Shown here: positions 39,076 to 48,051 of the stretch, piece by piece
Numbering within the stretch: the stretch's first letter is position 1
Layout: each line of letters starts with the position of its first letter
NCBI GenBank assembly: GCA_963839685.1
Contig: CAWIVS010000011.1
Location: 434,001 to 498,000 of the forward strand
Direction: 5' to 3'
DNA from: CADEED01 sp963839685
GTDB taxonomy: Bacteria; Pseudomonadota; Gammaproteobacteria; Steroidobacterales; Steroidobacteraceae
Length of the DNA stretch: 64,000 bases
Position numbers and translations under genes: made by a program
Notes under the pieces: model-generated
The model's database searches: none
The model's input: only the letters and a program-made list of their open reading frames with translations
Told to the model about the DNA's origin: nothing

Positions 39076-39379
39076 GGTCGGGCGCCGATTTTTCGAGGTG
39101 CCCGCGGAGCATCCGATATTCGCCGGTCATTTTCCCGGCAGGCCCATCGTTCCCGGCGTGATGCTGCTCGAATGGGTGGTGGAGGAAATCGCGCGAGCTG
39201 GGCGCTGGCGCCGTCGCGCGCTGCGCATCCGCGAAGCCAAGTTCTTCACGCCGCTCGGGCCCGACGACCGCGCGCAACTGCGCTTCGAACCCGCGGAATC
39301 GCCACGCTGCGCCTTCGAAATTCAGCGCGATACGGTGCCCATCGCGCGCGGCATCCTGGAGTGGGATGCGCGTGCCTGA
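39068..39379 (+). CDS. FabZ-like 3-hydroxyacyl-ACP dehydratase (ApeI-type)
   Basis: 103 aa. FFEVPAEHPIFAGHFPGRPIVPGVMLLEWVVEE is the hot-dog dehydratase core with the HFPGxPxxPGV motif and active-site His, and REAKFFTPLGPDDRAQLRF follows. It is shorter than FabZ (about 150 aa), as is usual for APE-cluster dehydratases. It would remove water from the beta-hydroxyacyl intermediate in each cycle of polyene chain growth. Overlaps its neighbours on both sides by 8 and 14 bases, so it is in a tight operon. Confidence 0.85.
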   Translation: MAEVGRRFFEVPAEHPIFAGHFPGRPIVPGVMLLEWVVEEIARAGRWRRRALRIREAKFFTPLGPDDRAQLRFEPAESPRCAFEIQRDTVPIARGILEWDARA

Positions 39380-40349
39380 GGCGCCGGTCAATCCAGGCGT
39401 GGCAGAAGCGTCCCGAAGCCGGCGGCCGTGTTGCCAGTGGTTGCTGCGCACGCTGGCGTTCGGCATCGGCCGGCCGTTCGCGCGTTTCATCACTTTCTTC
39501 GTCGCGCTGTATTTCATGATTCGGCGCGGGCCCGAACGCGCCGCCTCGCGGGTGTATCTGGAGCGCGTCCTCGGGCGCCGCGCGGGCTGGCTGGATGTCT
39601 ACCGGCACTTCCTGTGCTTCTCGACGGTCACGCTGGACCGGGTGTATCTCATGGCGGACCAATTCGAGCGATTCGACGTGCGGATCTTCGGCATCGACCA
39701 GCTGAGAGGCGACGCGAGAAGGGGGCGCGGGGTGCTGCTGCTGTCGGCCCACCTGGGCAGTTTCGACGCGCTGCGCGTGCTGAGTCTGCGCAGTCCCGAC
39801 ATGCTCGATCCGGATCCTGCTCGACGTGGGCCAGAACGCGGATCTGTCCGAGTGCTGAACACGCTCAATCCCAAGCTGGCCGCGACCATCATCGATGCGC
39901 GCCGGCCTGGCCCTGAGCTGGTGCTCGAGATGCAGAACACGCTCGAACGCAACGGCGTCGTGTCGACGCTGGCCGATCGGATGCGACCCGGCAAATCCGG
40001 CCATCATCGCCGACTTCCTCGGCGCACGGGCCGCCTTCCCAGCCTCGCCCTGGCTGTTCGCGAGCGCCTGCACGTGCCGGTGGTGCTGGCCTTCGGCCTG
40101 TATCGCGGCGGCAAGCGATACGATCTGCATTTCGAACGTTTCGACTTCGAAGTGCCGCGCGATCGCCGCGAGCGCACCGCGGCACTCGCGCATGTGGTCC
40201 AGCGCTTCGCGGACCGGCTTGCGCATTTCGCGCGGCAGGCCCCTTACAATTGGTTCAACCTCTACGATTTCTGGGATGCGCCGTTTGCACCGAACGATCC
40301 TCCTGGGCGTACTGCTGCTGACGGGCACGGCATCGGGTCGCAGCCTTGA
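39366..40349 (+). CDS. LpxL/HtrB-like lipid acyltransferase of the polyene cluster, frameshifted
   Basis: About 320 aa. N-terminal membrane-associated helix (IGRPFARFITFFVALYFMI), then VYLERVLGRRAGWLDVYRHFLCFSTVTLDRVYL, GVLLLSAHLGSFDALR (His/Asp-type active site block of the family), LNTLNPKLAATIIDARRPG, NPAIIADFLGARAAFPASPW (in another frame) and PYNWFNLYDFW at the end. This is the acyltransferase type that accompanies APE clusters and attaches a fatty acyl group to the lipid anchor. Frame breaks near 39820 and 39990-40060. The frame runs 70 bases into the LolA-like gene, so the true stop may lie slightly earlier. Confidence 0.78.
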   Translation: MRVPEAPVNPGVAEASRSRRPCCQWLLRTLAFGIGRPFARFITFFVALYFMIRRGPERAASRVYLERVLGRRAGWLDVYRHFLCFSTVTLDRVYLMADQFERFDVRIFGIDQLRGDARRGRGVLLLSAHLGSFDALRVLSLRSPDMLDPDPARRGPERGSVRVLNTLNPKLAATIIDARRPGPELVLEMQNTLERNGVVSTLADRMRPGKSGHHRRLPRRTGRLPSLALAVRERLHVPVVLAFGLYRGGKRYDLHFERFDFEVPRDRRERTAALAHVVQRFADRLAHFARQAPYNWFNLYDFWDAPFAPNDPPGRTAADGHGIGSQP

Positions 40350-40931
40350 AGAGCTGGAGCGCGCGCTGCGGCGGACGCCACCGGTGACCACCGACTTCGT
40401 CGAATACCGCTTTTCGCATCTGCTGAAGAAACCGCTGCGCAGCAGCGGCACGCTCGAGTACCACGCCGATGGCGTGCTGGCGCGCAACGTGGAAGCTCCT
40501 TCCCGCGAATCGACCGAAGTCGAGGGCGAACAGGTGCGGATCACGCGCGGCAGACAAACCGGCGCGCACCATTTCGCTGGCGCGCGCGCCGCAACTGCGC
40601 GCGCTGCTGGGAAGCTTTCGCGCGTTGCTCGAGGGCCGCCTGGCACCGCTGGGACAGGATTTCGAGGTGACACTCGAAGATCATTCAACCCACTGGACGC
40701 TGACGCTCAGGCCCCGGGAGCCGCGCCTGTCGAAGCATGTCGAGCGCATCGACGTGTTTGGCAGCGGTGACCGGCCGGCGCTGCGTCGAAGCGCTCGAGC
40801 CCGATGGTGACGGCGCGATGACCTTGTTGGTGGACTCGAAGCGCGCCGCCGCGCCGGACACGGCAGCCATGTCGCGCGCCGAGCTCGAACGCATCTGCCG
40901 CGCGTCCGACCCGCCAGCCGTGCAGCAATGA
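40276..40931 (+). CDS. LolA-like outer-membrane carrier protein (ApeL-type), frameshifted
   Basis: About 217 aa. ATG 40276 opens a signal peptide (MRRLHRTILLGVLLLTGTAS). FVEYRFSHLLKKPLRSSGTLEYHADGVLARNVEAP is the start of the LolA/LolB-like half-barrel as found in APE and other polyketide export loci, and HVERIDVFGSGD and MTLLVDSK come later. Breaks near 40555 and 40785. Probably ferries the lipid-linked polyene across the periplasm together with the MMPL protein that follows; the two genes overlap by 4 bases. Confidence 0.75.
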
Positions 40932-43241
40932 CCCGACGTGGCTGGGTGCTGCTGGCCGCCTGGTGTGGCCTGCTGGCATTGGGATTCGCCTGGATCAACG
41001 CGCGACTCGCCGTGTCGGCGGACCTGCGTCTGTTCATGCCCTCGCCACGCACGGAGGAACAGAGGCTGCTGGTGCAGAACATTGGCGAAAGCCCGGCGTC
41101 GCGCCTGCTGCTGGTGGCGATCAGCGGCGACCAACCGGCGGCGCTGGCGATTCTCGAAGAAACTCGCCGCCGCACTGACCGCCAACACCGCGTTCGGCTT
41201 GGTGGCCAATGGCGAACAGAGCACGCTCGGCCATTCCCTGAAGAACTGCTGCCGTACCGCTACCTGATCACCGATTCGTTCGACCCGCACCGCTCGACCA
41301 GCGCGACTGGCGGCCGAGCTCGGAGATCGAGCCGCGGACATGGCCTCGCCGGCAGCCGGCTTTCTGGAAGAATGGTTGCCGCGCGATCCCACGCTGGAGG
41401 TGCTGCACCTCGCCACGCGCTGGCAGCCGCGTTTCGAGCCGCAGCGCGTCGACGACGTATGGTTCACAGCCGACAGCCGGCGGGCCTTGTTGCTGGCGGA
41501 GACGCGCGCCGCGGCTTTCGATCCGGACGGGCAAACGCGCGCCCTGGATGCGCTGCGCGCCGAGTTCATGCGTGCCCGCGGCACATCGACGGCCGAGCTT
41601 TTGGTCAGCGGCTCGGGATATTTCTCTTCAGTCATCAAGAAACGCACGCAGACCGAAGCCAGCTGGTTCGGCAGCGCCGCCACCCTGGGACTGATCCTGC
41701 TGATGTGGTTCGCGTACCGCCACGGGGGTTTCACCTTGTTAGGCGCGCTGCCGCTGGTGTCGGCAGCGCTCGCCGGCCTGGCGGCGGTCAGCGCGCTGTT
41801 CGACAGCGTCCACGGCATCACGCTGGCCTTCGGCTTCACGCTGATCGGCGTAGCGCAGGACTATCCCATCCACCTGTTCAGTCATCTCGACCGGGCGAGT
41901 CCGCGCTGCAGACCGCGCGCAAGGTGTGGCGGCCGCTGGCCACCGGCGTGGCCAGCACCTGCATCGCCTATCTCGCGTTCCTGATGTCGGGCGTCACGGG
42001 GCTGGCGCAGCTCGCCTGCCTCACCGTGACCGGGCTCGTGGTTGCCGGGCTCACGACGCGCTTTCTGCTGCCGCGCATCGTTCCGGCGCCACGCCGCGAT
42101 CCGGCCATCCTCCGCGATTCTGGATCGCGATCAATGCGCGCATCGCGCGACTGCCGCGCGCCCGCTGGCTGTTCGCGGTGTCCGCTGGTGGCGGTCGCCG
42201 TGTTCCTGTTGCGCCCCGAAGGTTCTGGCAGAACGATCTGTCCAAGCTCACGCCCGTGCCCACCGGAACTGCTGCGCGCTGATGCCGAACTGCGCCGCGA
42301 AATGGCTACCCCCGACCTGCGTTACCTGCTGGTTGCCAGCGGCGTTGGCGAGAACATGGTGCTCACCGATCTGCGGCGCTGCGAACCGGGCCTCGCCGCG
42401 AGCGTGAAGAACGGTGCCCTCGGCAGCTACGACCACGCCGCGCGATATCTGCCCAGCCTCGAGGTGCAACGCGCGCGCCAGGCCGCGTTGCCCGGAGAAA
42501 GCCGAGCTGCGCGCAATGTTGCGCGCCTCGGTCGCCGGGCTGCCATTCCGGGACGATCTGTTCGAACCCTTTCGTCGCGGATGTCGCACGGGCGAAGACC
42601 CTGCCTCCGCTCACACGCGCAGCGCTCGCCGAGACACCGCTGGGCTGAGCGTCAACGACCTGCTGTTTTCGCGCGACGGCCGCTGGTATGGGCTGGTCAG
42701 CCTCTTCGAAGTGCGCGATCCGGCGGCCGTGGCGGCGCTGACCAGGACAACGCGCGGCGTCACTTTCCTCGATCTCAAGTCCGCCTCCGAAACGCTGGTT
42801 GCCGCGCAGCGCTCCCGCATCATCGATTGCCTGCTGATCGCCGCGGCATTGCTGGTCGTGGTGATCGGGATTGCCTTGCGCAAGTTGTCGCGCGTGTTGC
42901 GGGTGCTGGCGCCCATGGTGCTCACGACCTTCGTCATCCTCGCCGTGTTACGTGCCTGCGACGTTTCGCTGAACCTCTTCCACTTGATTTCGCTGGTGCT
43001 CGCGGCCGGGCTGGGACTGGACTACGCGTTGTTCTTCGAGCACGCGGCGTACGACGCCTCCGAACAGAAACGCACGCTGCACGCGCTCATGATCTGCGCG
43101 GCATCGACCTTGCTGGTATTCGCGCTGCTCGCGCTGTCGACGGTGCCGGTACTGCAGGCCATCGGTGTCACGGTGTCGCTGGGCGTCGTTGCCAATTTCG
43201 TACTGGCGCTGCTGCTGTCGCGCGAGCGTGCCGCGACATGA
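40928..43241 (+). CDS. MMPL/RND-family exporter (ApeM-type), frameshifted
   Basis: About 771 aa. The first membrane helix (WVLLAAWCGLLALGFAWI) leads to a periplasmic domain, then five helices (LGLILLMWFAYR, LGALPLVSAALAGLAAVSALF, ITLAFGFTLIGVAQDYPIHLFSHL, GVASTCIAYLAFLMSGVTGLAQLA, TGLVVAGLTTRFLLP). This is repeated in the second half (CLLIAAALLVVVIGIAL, LISLVLAAGLGLDYALFFEHA, MICAASTLLVFALLALS, LGVVANFVLALLLS). VAQDYPIHLF and GLGLDYALFF are the helix-4 motifs of MMPL transporters. Breaks near 41160, 41280, 41890, 42120, 42210, 42260, 42500 and 42590. Exports polyene lipid from the inner membrane. Confidence 0.82.
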
Positions 43242-43663
43242 GCGAGATCGCGCACCTGCTGCCACACCAGGGCAGCGCGCTCATGATCGAACGCGTGGAG
43301 CACTGGAATGCCGAAGAGATCGTCGCCGCCACCACGCTGCACCGCGCATCGCAAAACCCGTTGCGCCGCGCGGGCCGGCTCGCGGCAGTGCATCTGGCAG
43401 AATTCGCCGCCCAGGTCATGGCCATTCATGGTGGACTGCGCAATGCGGCCGAGGGGCGTGATCCAGAGCCGGCGCTGCTGGTCTCGGTGCGTGACCTGGT
43501 GCTGCACCGTGACTACCTCGAAGACCTGCCAGGAGAGCTGGAAATTTCCGGGCGCGCATTGCTACTGGATCCCGGGAGCTGGCAGTACTCATTCACGGCC
43601 ACTCATGCGAAGGCCGTCATCGCCACAGGTCGCATCGCGGCGATGATGCATCTGCTGCCCTAA
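43238..43663 (+). CDS. hot-dog fold 3-hydroxyacyl-ACP dehydratase (ApeP-type)
   Basis: 141 aa, intact. IAHLLPHQGSALMIERVEHWN and NPLRRAGRLAAVHLAEFAAQVMAIHGGL are the marks of APE-cluster dehydratases of the FabA/Z superfamily (LPHxxxMxLIDR-type opening, His active site). The protein is distinct from the FabZ-like one at 39068; APE systems carry both. It is last in the + strand half of the cluster, and its TAA (43661-43663) shares bases with the stop of the opposing gene. Confidence 0.85.
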   Translation: MSEIAHLLPHQGSALMIERVEHWNAEEIVAATTLHRASQNPLRRAGRLAAVHLAEFAAQVMAIHGGLRNAAEGRDPEPALLVSVRDLVLHRDYLEDLPGELEISGRALLLDPGSWQYSFTATHAKAVIATGRIAAMMHLLP

Positions 43664-44475
43664 CCAGCCGCCAGCTGCAGACTGAGGCCCAGCACCGGCG
43701 CCGCCAGGCAACGGACCTCACGCGCGCCACCGAGCGCCAGCGCTTCCATGAAGGGCAGGCAGGCTGCGCTCGCGTTGCCGGCAACCAGCGCTTCATTTTC
43801 CGGACGTGCGCGGCTGGGCGTCAGGCTACGAGAGGTCAGGGAGAGATCAAAGTGTGCGAGAGCGCGGCTTCCGCGCGCCGGCCCCACTACCAGCGCGGCG
43901 GACAACAGCCCTTTGCTGGGAGCCATCGCCGCCAGCGGTCCGCGCGCGTCGATGTCGTACGTCACCAGCAGGATGTTCTCGGCGGTGCTCAACGCCTGCA
44001 CGCTGGCTTCGAGCAGCGCGGCGCCAAAGGTGTGCTCGCCGGCGGACAGCGCGGTGTATGGGCGTGTGCATTCCGCGGCGATGGTCCAGTAGCCCGCAGC
44101 GGCGTTGTGAACCGAATTGTGAAAACGCGTGGGCGAAAGCTGTGCCGGGGTCGACGCCAGAGTGGCGCACATGTAATCGGTGATGGTGAGATCGCCGTGC
44201 GTCGAGCTGAAGACGCACGCCAACGTCGCCGGCTCGAGATCCGCGCATTTGCACGCGGCGAGTGCCGCTTCCAGCGCCACCGCGACAGTATCCGGTGCAC
44301 GGCGCCGTTCATTGGGGGGCAGGAGCTCGGGCGCCGGTCGTCCGAGCGGCGTGGCGGGCGCGGCTTTGCGCCCCGCGAGGATTTCACGCGCCAGTGGCCA
44401 ACCGGGCAGAAGGGGCGCCCACAGTGCCGCGCCGTTCACGTACAGGCGCCTGGGGCTGGCGAACATACCGGTCAT
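43660..44475 (-). CDS. beta-ketoacyl synthase-like chain-length factor (ApeC-type)
   Basis: 271 aa from ATG 44475, which overlaps the ketosynthase stop (ATGA). Ketosynthase-like sequence without the catalytic Cys: the active-site region reads HNSVHNAAAGYWTIA where a synthase has TACSS. It is also short, lacking much of the C-terminal half. These are features of the chain-length-factor subunit that pairs with the APE ketosynthase. SSTHGDLTITDYMC, YTALSAGEHTFGAALLEA and NILLVTYD support the fold. Forms a heterodimer with the upstream gene product (inferred). Confidence 0.83.
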   Translation of the reverse strand: MTGMFASPRRLYVNGAALWAPLLPGWPLAREILAGRKAAPATPLGRPAPELLPPNERRRAPDTVAVALEAALAACKCADLEPATLACVFSSTHGDLTITDYMCATLASTPAQLSPTRFHNSVHNAAAGYWTIAAECTRPYTALSAGEHTFGAALLEASVQALSTAENILLVTYDIDARGPLAAMAPSKGLLSAALVVGPARGSRALAHFDLSLTSRSLTPSRARPENEALVAGNASAACLPFMEALALGGAREVRCLAAPVLGLSLQLAAG

Positions 44476-45653
44476 CGGGAGCGCGCCGCGCTGAACAACA
44501 ACGCGCAATTGCTGCCACCGAATCCGAACGAATTACTCATCGCGTGGCGCACGACACCCTCCGCGTTGTCCAGGCGGATCTGCGGACCACAGGCCGCGTC
44601 GAGGCGGCGTGTATTGAGATTCCCTGGCATGAGTCCCGATTCGAGGCTCAGCAGCGTGAGTACCGCCTCGAGTGCACCGGCTGCTCCGAGCGTGTGTCCG
44701 GTCCAGCCCTTGGTGGAGCTGGCATGGGTGCGAGCGGGGAAGATATCGGCGATGGCCTGGGCCTCGATCGCGTCATTCTTGAGACTGGCCGTTCCGTGAA
44801 GGTTGATGAAGTCGACGTCGCGCGCCTCGACGCCCCCGCTCGCCAGTGCGTCGGTCATCGCGAGGCGGGCGCCACGGCCCGAAGGATGTGGCGTCGACAT
44901 GTGGTGGGCATCACTCGACTCGCCAGACCCCGATAGCCACGGGCCCGCGCCCTCGCGCTCCAACAATGCAAAGGCCGCGGCCTCGCCAATGTTGATGCCG
45001 GCGCGTTCGGCGTCGAAGGGGCGGCAGGGCTCGCGTGATACCAGCTCCAGCGAGTTGAACCCGAACAGCACGCTGCCACACAGCGAGTCGACGCCGCCGA
45101 CGAGCGCGGCGTCGCAAACTCCGAGCTCGAGCAGCCGTGCCCCCTGTGCGAAGGCCTTGGCGCTCGAGGAACACGCGGTCGCAACGGTGACGGCCACGTT
45201 TTCCAGGCCAAGCGCGCGTTGCAGGAATTCGCCGGTGGAATGTGGCATGTGGACCACGGGGCGGCACAGGTCGTCGGGAAATTCTCCGGCGGGTGTCAGG
45301 CGTTCGTAGGCTTCTTCGGTGGCGCCGATGCTCGCGGTCGACGTACCGAGCACCACGGCGACGCGCCCGGCGCCGTAGCGCTCACGCGCCGCGGCCACCG
45401 CCTCGCGAAAGCCATCCTGGTTCATGCCGTACCACGCCAGCCGGTTGTTGCGGCACTCGTGGGCGGAGAATTCCGCGGGCAATGCCGCGGCTTCGACTTC
45501 GTCAATGCGCCCGATCCACGTGGCAAGTGGCTCGCGGCCAAAGTCGTTGACGCGCAGGCCGGTGCGCGCGGCGCGCAGCGCGCCCAACAGCGCCGCGCGG
45601 CCCGCGCCGGCCGCGCAGCTGGCGGTGAACGCGTTGATGCGGAGCGGTTGCAT
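44472..45653 (-). CDS. beta-ketoacyl-ACP synthase (ApeO-type)
   Basis: 393 aa, intact. The Cys-His-His triad is visible: Cys161 in VATACSSSAKA, His286 in NLHGTASLKND and His320 in TGHTLGAAGALE; NSFGFGGSNCALLF closes the fold. VLGTSTASIGATEEAY and FNSLELVSREPCRPFDAERAGINIGEAAA are typical of aryl-polyene ketosynthases. It condenses malonyl-ACP with the growing aryl-polyene chain. Operon order on this strand is glycosyltransferase, reductase, ligase, ACP, this gene, CLF. Confidence 0.9.
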   Translation of the reverse strand: MQPLRINAFTASCAAGAGRAALLGALRAARTGLRVNDFGREPLATWIGRIDEVEAAALPAEFSAHECRNNRLAWYGMNQDGFREAVAAARERYGAGRVAVVLGTSTASIGATEEAYERLTPAGEFPDDLCRPVVHMPHSTGEFLQRALGLENVAVTVATACSSSAKAFAQGARLLELGVCDAALVGGVDSLCGSVLFGFNSLELVSREPCRPFDAERAGINIGEAAAFALLEREGAGPWLSGSGESSDAHHMSTPHPSGRGARLAMTDALASGGVEARDVDFINLHGTASLKNDAIEAQAIADIFPARTHASSTKGWTGHTLGAAGALEAVLTLLSLESGLMPGNLNTRRLDAACGPQIRLDNAEGVVRHAMSNSFGFGGSNCALLFSAARSR

Positions 45654-45681
45654 GCGGTATTTCGCTCAGCCGCGCATCATG

Positions 45682-45954
45682 TCACTTCACCCGGTTCTTC
45701 TCGATGTGCACCGAGAGGTTGGCCAGCGAGGCGAAGATGCGGCGGTTGTCCTCGTCGTCGGAGCGCAGCTGGAAGCCATAGCGCTTGGAGATTTCCAGGG
45801 CGAGTTCGAGCGCGTCGATGGAATCCAGTCCGAGACCCGCGCCGAACAGGGGCTCCGCCGGGTCGATCTGCTCCGGCCTGACGGCCTCGAGATTCAGCGT
45901 GCTGACGATCATCGAGGCGACGTCGCGTTCCAGAGGTGACTGCGTCGGATTCAT
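45682..45954 (-). CDS. acyl carrier protein of the polyene cluster
   Basis: 90 aa from ATG 45954. LFGAGLGLDSIDALELALEISKRYG contains the DSI phosphopantetheine site (Ser45). The length, acidic composition and place between ligase and ketosynthase identify it as the carrier of the growing chain. Known APE clusters usually encode two ACPs; only one is seen here. Confidence 0.92.
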   Translation of the reverse strand: MNPTQSPLERDVASMIVSTLNLEAVRPEQIDPAEPLFGAGLGLDSIDALELALEISKRYGFQLRSDDEDNRRIFASLANLSVHIEKNRVK

Positions 45955-46018
45955 CGCTGAATTATAGCCATGGCGGGCGCAGGCACTTTCCCGCGATATG
46001 GCGCGAATACTGTCTGCT

Positions 46019-47329
46019 TCATTCCCGCGCGGTGCCGCGCGCCAGCTGCAGCAGTTTTGCGCGCGACACTTTTCCCACCTGGTCGCGCGGGATCCGTTCG
46101 ACCAGCAGTAGCGGCCGCGGCACCAGTGCGGCGTCGAGGCCGCTGGCAACGTGGCGCGCGATTTCCGGCGCGCTCAGCGTGCGGCTCACGACCAGCGCGG
46201 CGACGCGGTTCGGTACGCCACTTCCGGCCGCTTCGGGCTGAAACGCCAGCGCATCTTCGACACCAGGGACTGCGCACAGGCGGCGGGTGATGTCGGCGAG
46301 CGAGGCGCGTTTTCCGGCGACCTCGACCAGGTCCGAATTGCGCCCCAGCAAGACGAAACGCCGGTCACCGCGCCGCTCGACCACGTCCTGAAGGAGTTGC
46401 GGTTGCTCGAACCAGCCGGCGTCGATGCGCGTGGCGTCCGGCCCCGTATCGAGGGCCATCCCCTCGTAGAGCTGCCACTCCGGTTGCTGCACGGTGCGGC
46501 GTGTCGCGCACGCGCAGGTTTCCGTGGATCCAAAAATCTCCAGCACCGGGGCGCCGAGCCGCCCTTCGACGAGAGCGGCGAGTGACGGATCGAGTGAAGC
46601 CGTGGCGCTGATGATGAGATCGAGTGCCGGGAAGACAACGCCGGATTCAGCGAGCGCGCGCAGGTGCAAAGGTGTGCTTACCAGCACCCGCGGCCGCGCC
46701 GGCCGCGACAACGCGGCGGCGACATCCGCCGGGAACAGGGGCCGCTCGGCATGCACGGTCATGTTCGCGAACAGCGGCAGCAACACGGTGAACTCGATGC
46801 CATAGACGTGATGCGGCGGGACCGTCCCGACGATCGACAACGGCACATGGTCGGCCACCCCGAGCGTGCTGCGCATGGCCGCGGAGTTGAGTCGCGCACT
46901 CGCGGCCAGCGCACGCCAGCGCTTGGCATGGGGCTGCGACCGCCCGGTGCTGCCGGAGGTGAAGGCCACCAGCACGCGGTCATCTTCGCGCGGTACGAGC
47001 TCCGGCAGGGGCTCGCCGGTTGCAGGGCTCGAGCGCCATCGACGGATATTCTCATCGGTGACACGCAGACTCTCGCGATGCGCTGTCGCGAGCTCGGCGA
47101 GCGCGACCTCGCCGCGCGCTGATGGCAGGAGCTGCGTGCGGCGCGCGATCATGGCGGCCGCGAACGCCAGCAGAAAGCTCTCGCGTTGCTCGCACAGGTT
47201 CAGCAGATACTCGCCGGGCGGCAACTGCCGCGCGATCGCCGCGGCTTCACCGCGGAACTGCGCGCGCGTGAGTGGCGTGCCGCTGCGCCACAGGAACACG
47301 CCGTCCGGATCGTTGGGCGCATTCAGCAC
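46019..47329 (-). CDS. AMP-dependent acyl/aryl-ACP ligase (ApeH-type)
   Basis: 436 aa from GTG 47329, which overlaps the stop of the reductase gene (47323-47325), a spacing that argues for coupled translation. Adenylate-forming motifs: VAFTSGSTGRSQPHAKRW (A3), LEIFGSTETCACA (A5), LLGRNSDLVEVAGKRASL (hinge) and DQVGKVSRAKL (catalytic Lys). It is about 100 aa shorter than classic acyl-CoA synthetases, as APE ligases are. It likely loads 4-hydroxybenzoate-type or other aryl starter onto the ACP; the starter is not determined by the sequence alone. Confidence 0.87.
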   Translation of the reverse strand: MLNAPNDPDGVFLWRSGTPLTRAQFRGEAAAIARQLPPGEYLLNLCEQRESFLLAFAAAMIARRTQLLPSARGEVALAELATAHRESLRVTDENIRRWRSSPATGEPLPELVPREDDRVLVAFTSGSTGRSQPHAKRWRALAASARLNSAAMRSTLGVADHVPLSIVGTVPPHHVYGIEFTVLLPLFANMTVHAERPLFPADVAAALSRPARPRVLVSTPLHLRALAESGVVFPALDLIISATASLDPSLAALVEGRLGAPVLEIFGSTETCACATRRTVQQPEWQLYEGMALDTGPDATRIDAGWFEQPQLLQDVVERRGDRRFVLLGRNSDLVEVAGKRASLADITRRLCAVPGVEDALAFQPEAAGSGVPNRVAALVVSRTLSAPEIARHVASGLDAALVPRPLLLVERIPRDQVGKVSRAKLLQLARGTARE

Positions 47330-48051
47330 AGGCCACCATTGACCGCGATCACCTGGCGCGTGACATAGGCGCTGTCGGCCGACATCAGGAAACTCACCAC
47401 GCCCGCGACCTCGTCCGCGGTACCGACGCGGCGCATGGGGATGGCGTCGAGAATCTTCTCCAGCGGGAGCTGCGCGTCGATCATGTCGGTCGCGATCAAG
47501 CCGGGCGCCACGCAATTCACCGTGATGCCGCGTTTCGCGAGTTCGACGGCCAGCGCCTTCGTGGCGGCGATCACGCCGCCCTTGGCTGCACTGTAGTTAG
47601 TCTGCCCGCGGTTGCCCATCTGGCCGGCGGCGGAAGCCAGGGTCACGACGCGGCCGGGCGCATGGCGCCGGACCATGGGCATGATCACCGGCTGCAGCAC
47701 GTTATAGAAGGAGTCGAGGTTGGCGCGGATCACCAGGTCCCATTGCTCGCCGCTCATGGCGGGGAAGGCGGCATCACGCGCGAGACCGGCGTTGCACACC
47801 ACGCCGTAGTAGGCGCCATGCGCCTCGATGTCGGAGCCAATCGCGGCCGCGGTGGTGTCGCGCTGCGCGACATCGAACTGCAGGCAACGCGCCTGCCGGC
47901 CGAACGCACGCACTTCGGACGCCACCTGCTCAGCGGCGTCGCGCCGCGAGTGGCAGTGGATCACCATGTCGAAGCCGTCGCGTGCCAGGCGCAGCGCGAT
48001 GGCGCGCCCGATGCCGCGACTCGACCCGGTCACGAGGACCGTACCGCTCAC
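47323..48051 (-). CDS. FabG-like 3-ketoacyl-ACP reductase (ApeQ-type)
   Basis: 242 aa from GTG 48051 (overlaps the glycosyltransferase stop by 4 bases). TGSSRGIGRAIA is the NADPH-binding Rossmann motif, CNAGLARDAAFPAM the NAG block, and SAAGQMGNRGQTNYSAAKGG carries the Ser-Tyr-Lys catalytic residues. VAPGLIATDMI and the ending VIAVNGGLC are typical FabG. It reduces the beta-keto group in each extension round. Context makes the polyene pathway, rather than housekeeping FabG, the likely role. Confidence 0.9.
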   Translation of the reverse strand: MSGTVLVTGSSRGIGRAIALRLARDGFDMVIHCHSRRDAAEQVASEVRAFGRQARCLQFDVAQRDTTAAAIGSDIEAHGAYYGVVCNAGLARDAAFPAMSGEQWDLVIRANLDSFYNVLQPVIMPMVRRHAPGRVVTLASAAGQMGNRGQTNYSAAKGGVIAATKALAVELAKRGITVNCVAPGLIATDMIDAQLPLEKILDAIPMRRVGTADEVAGVVSFLMSADSAYVTRQVIAVNGGLC

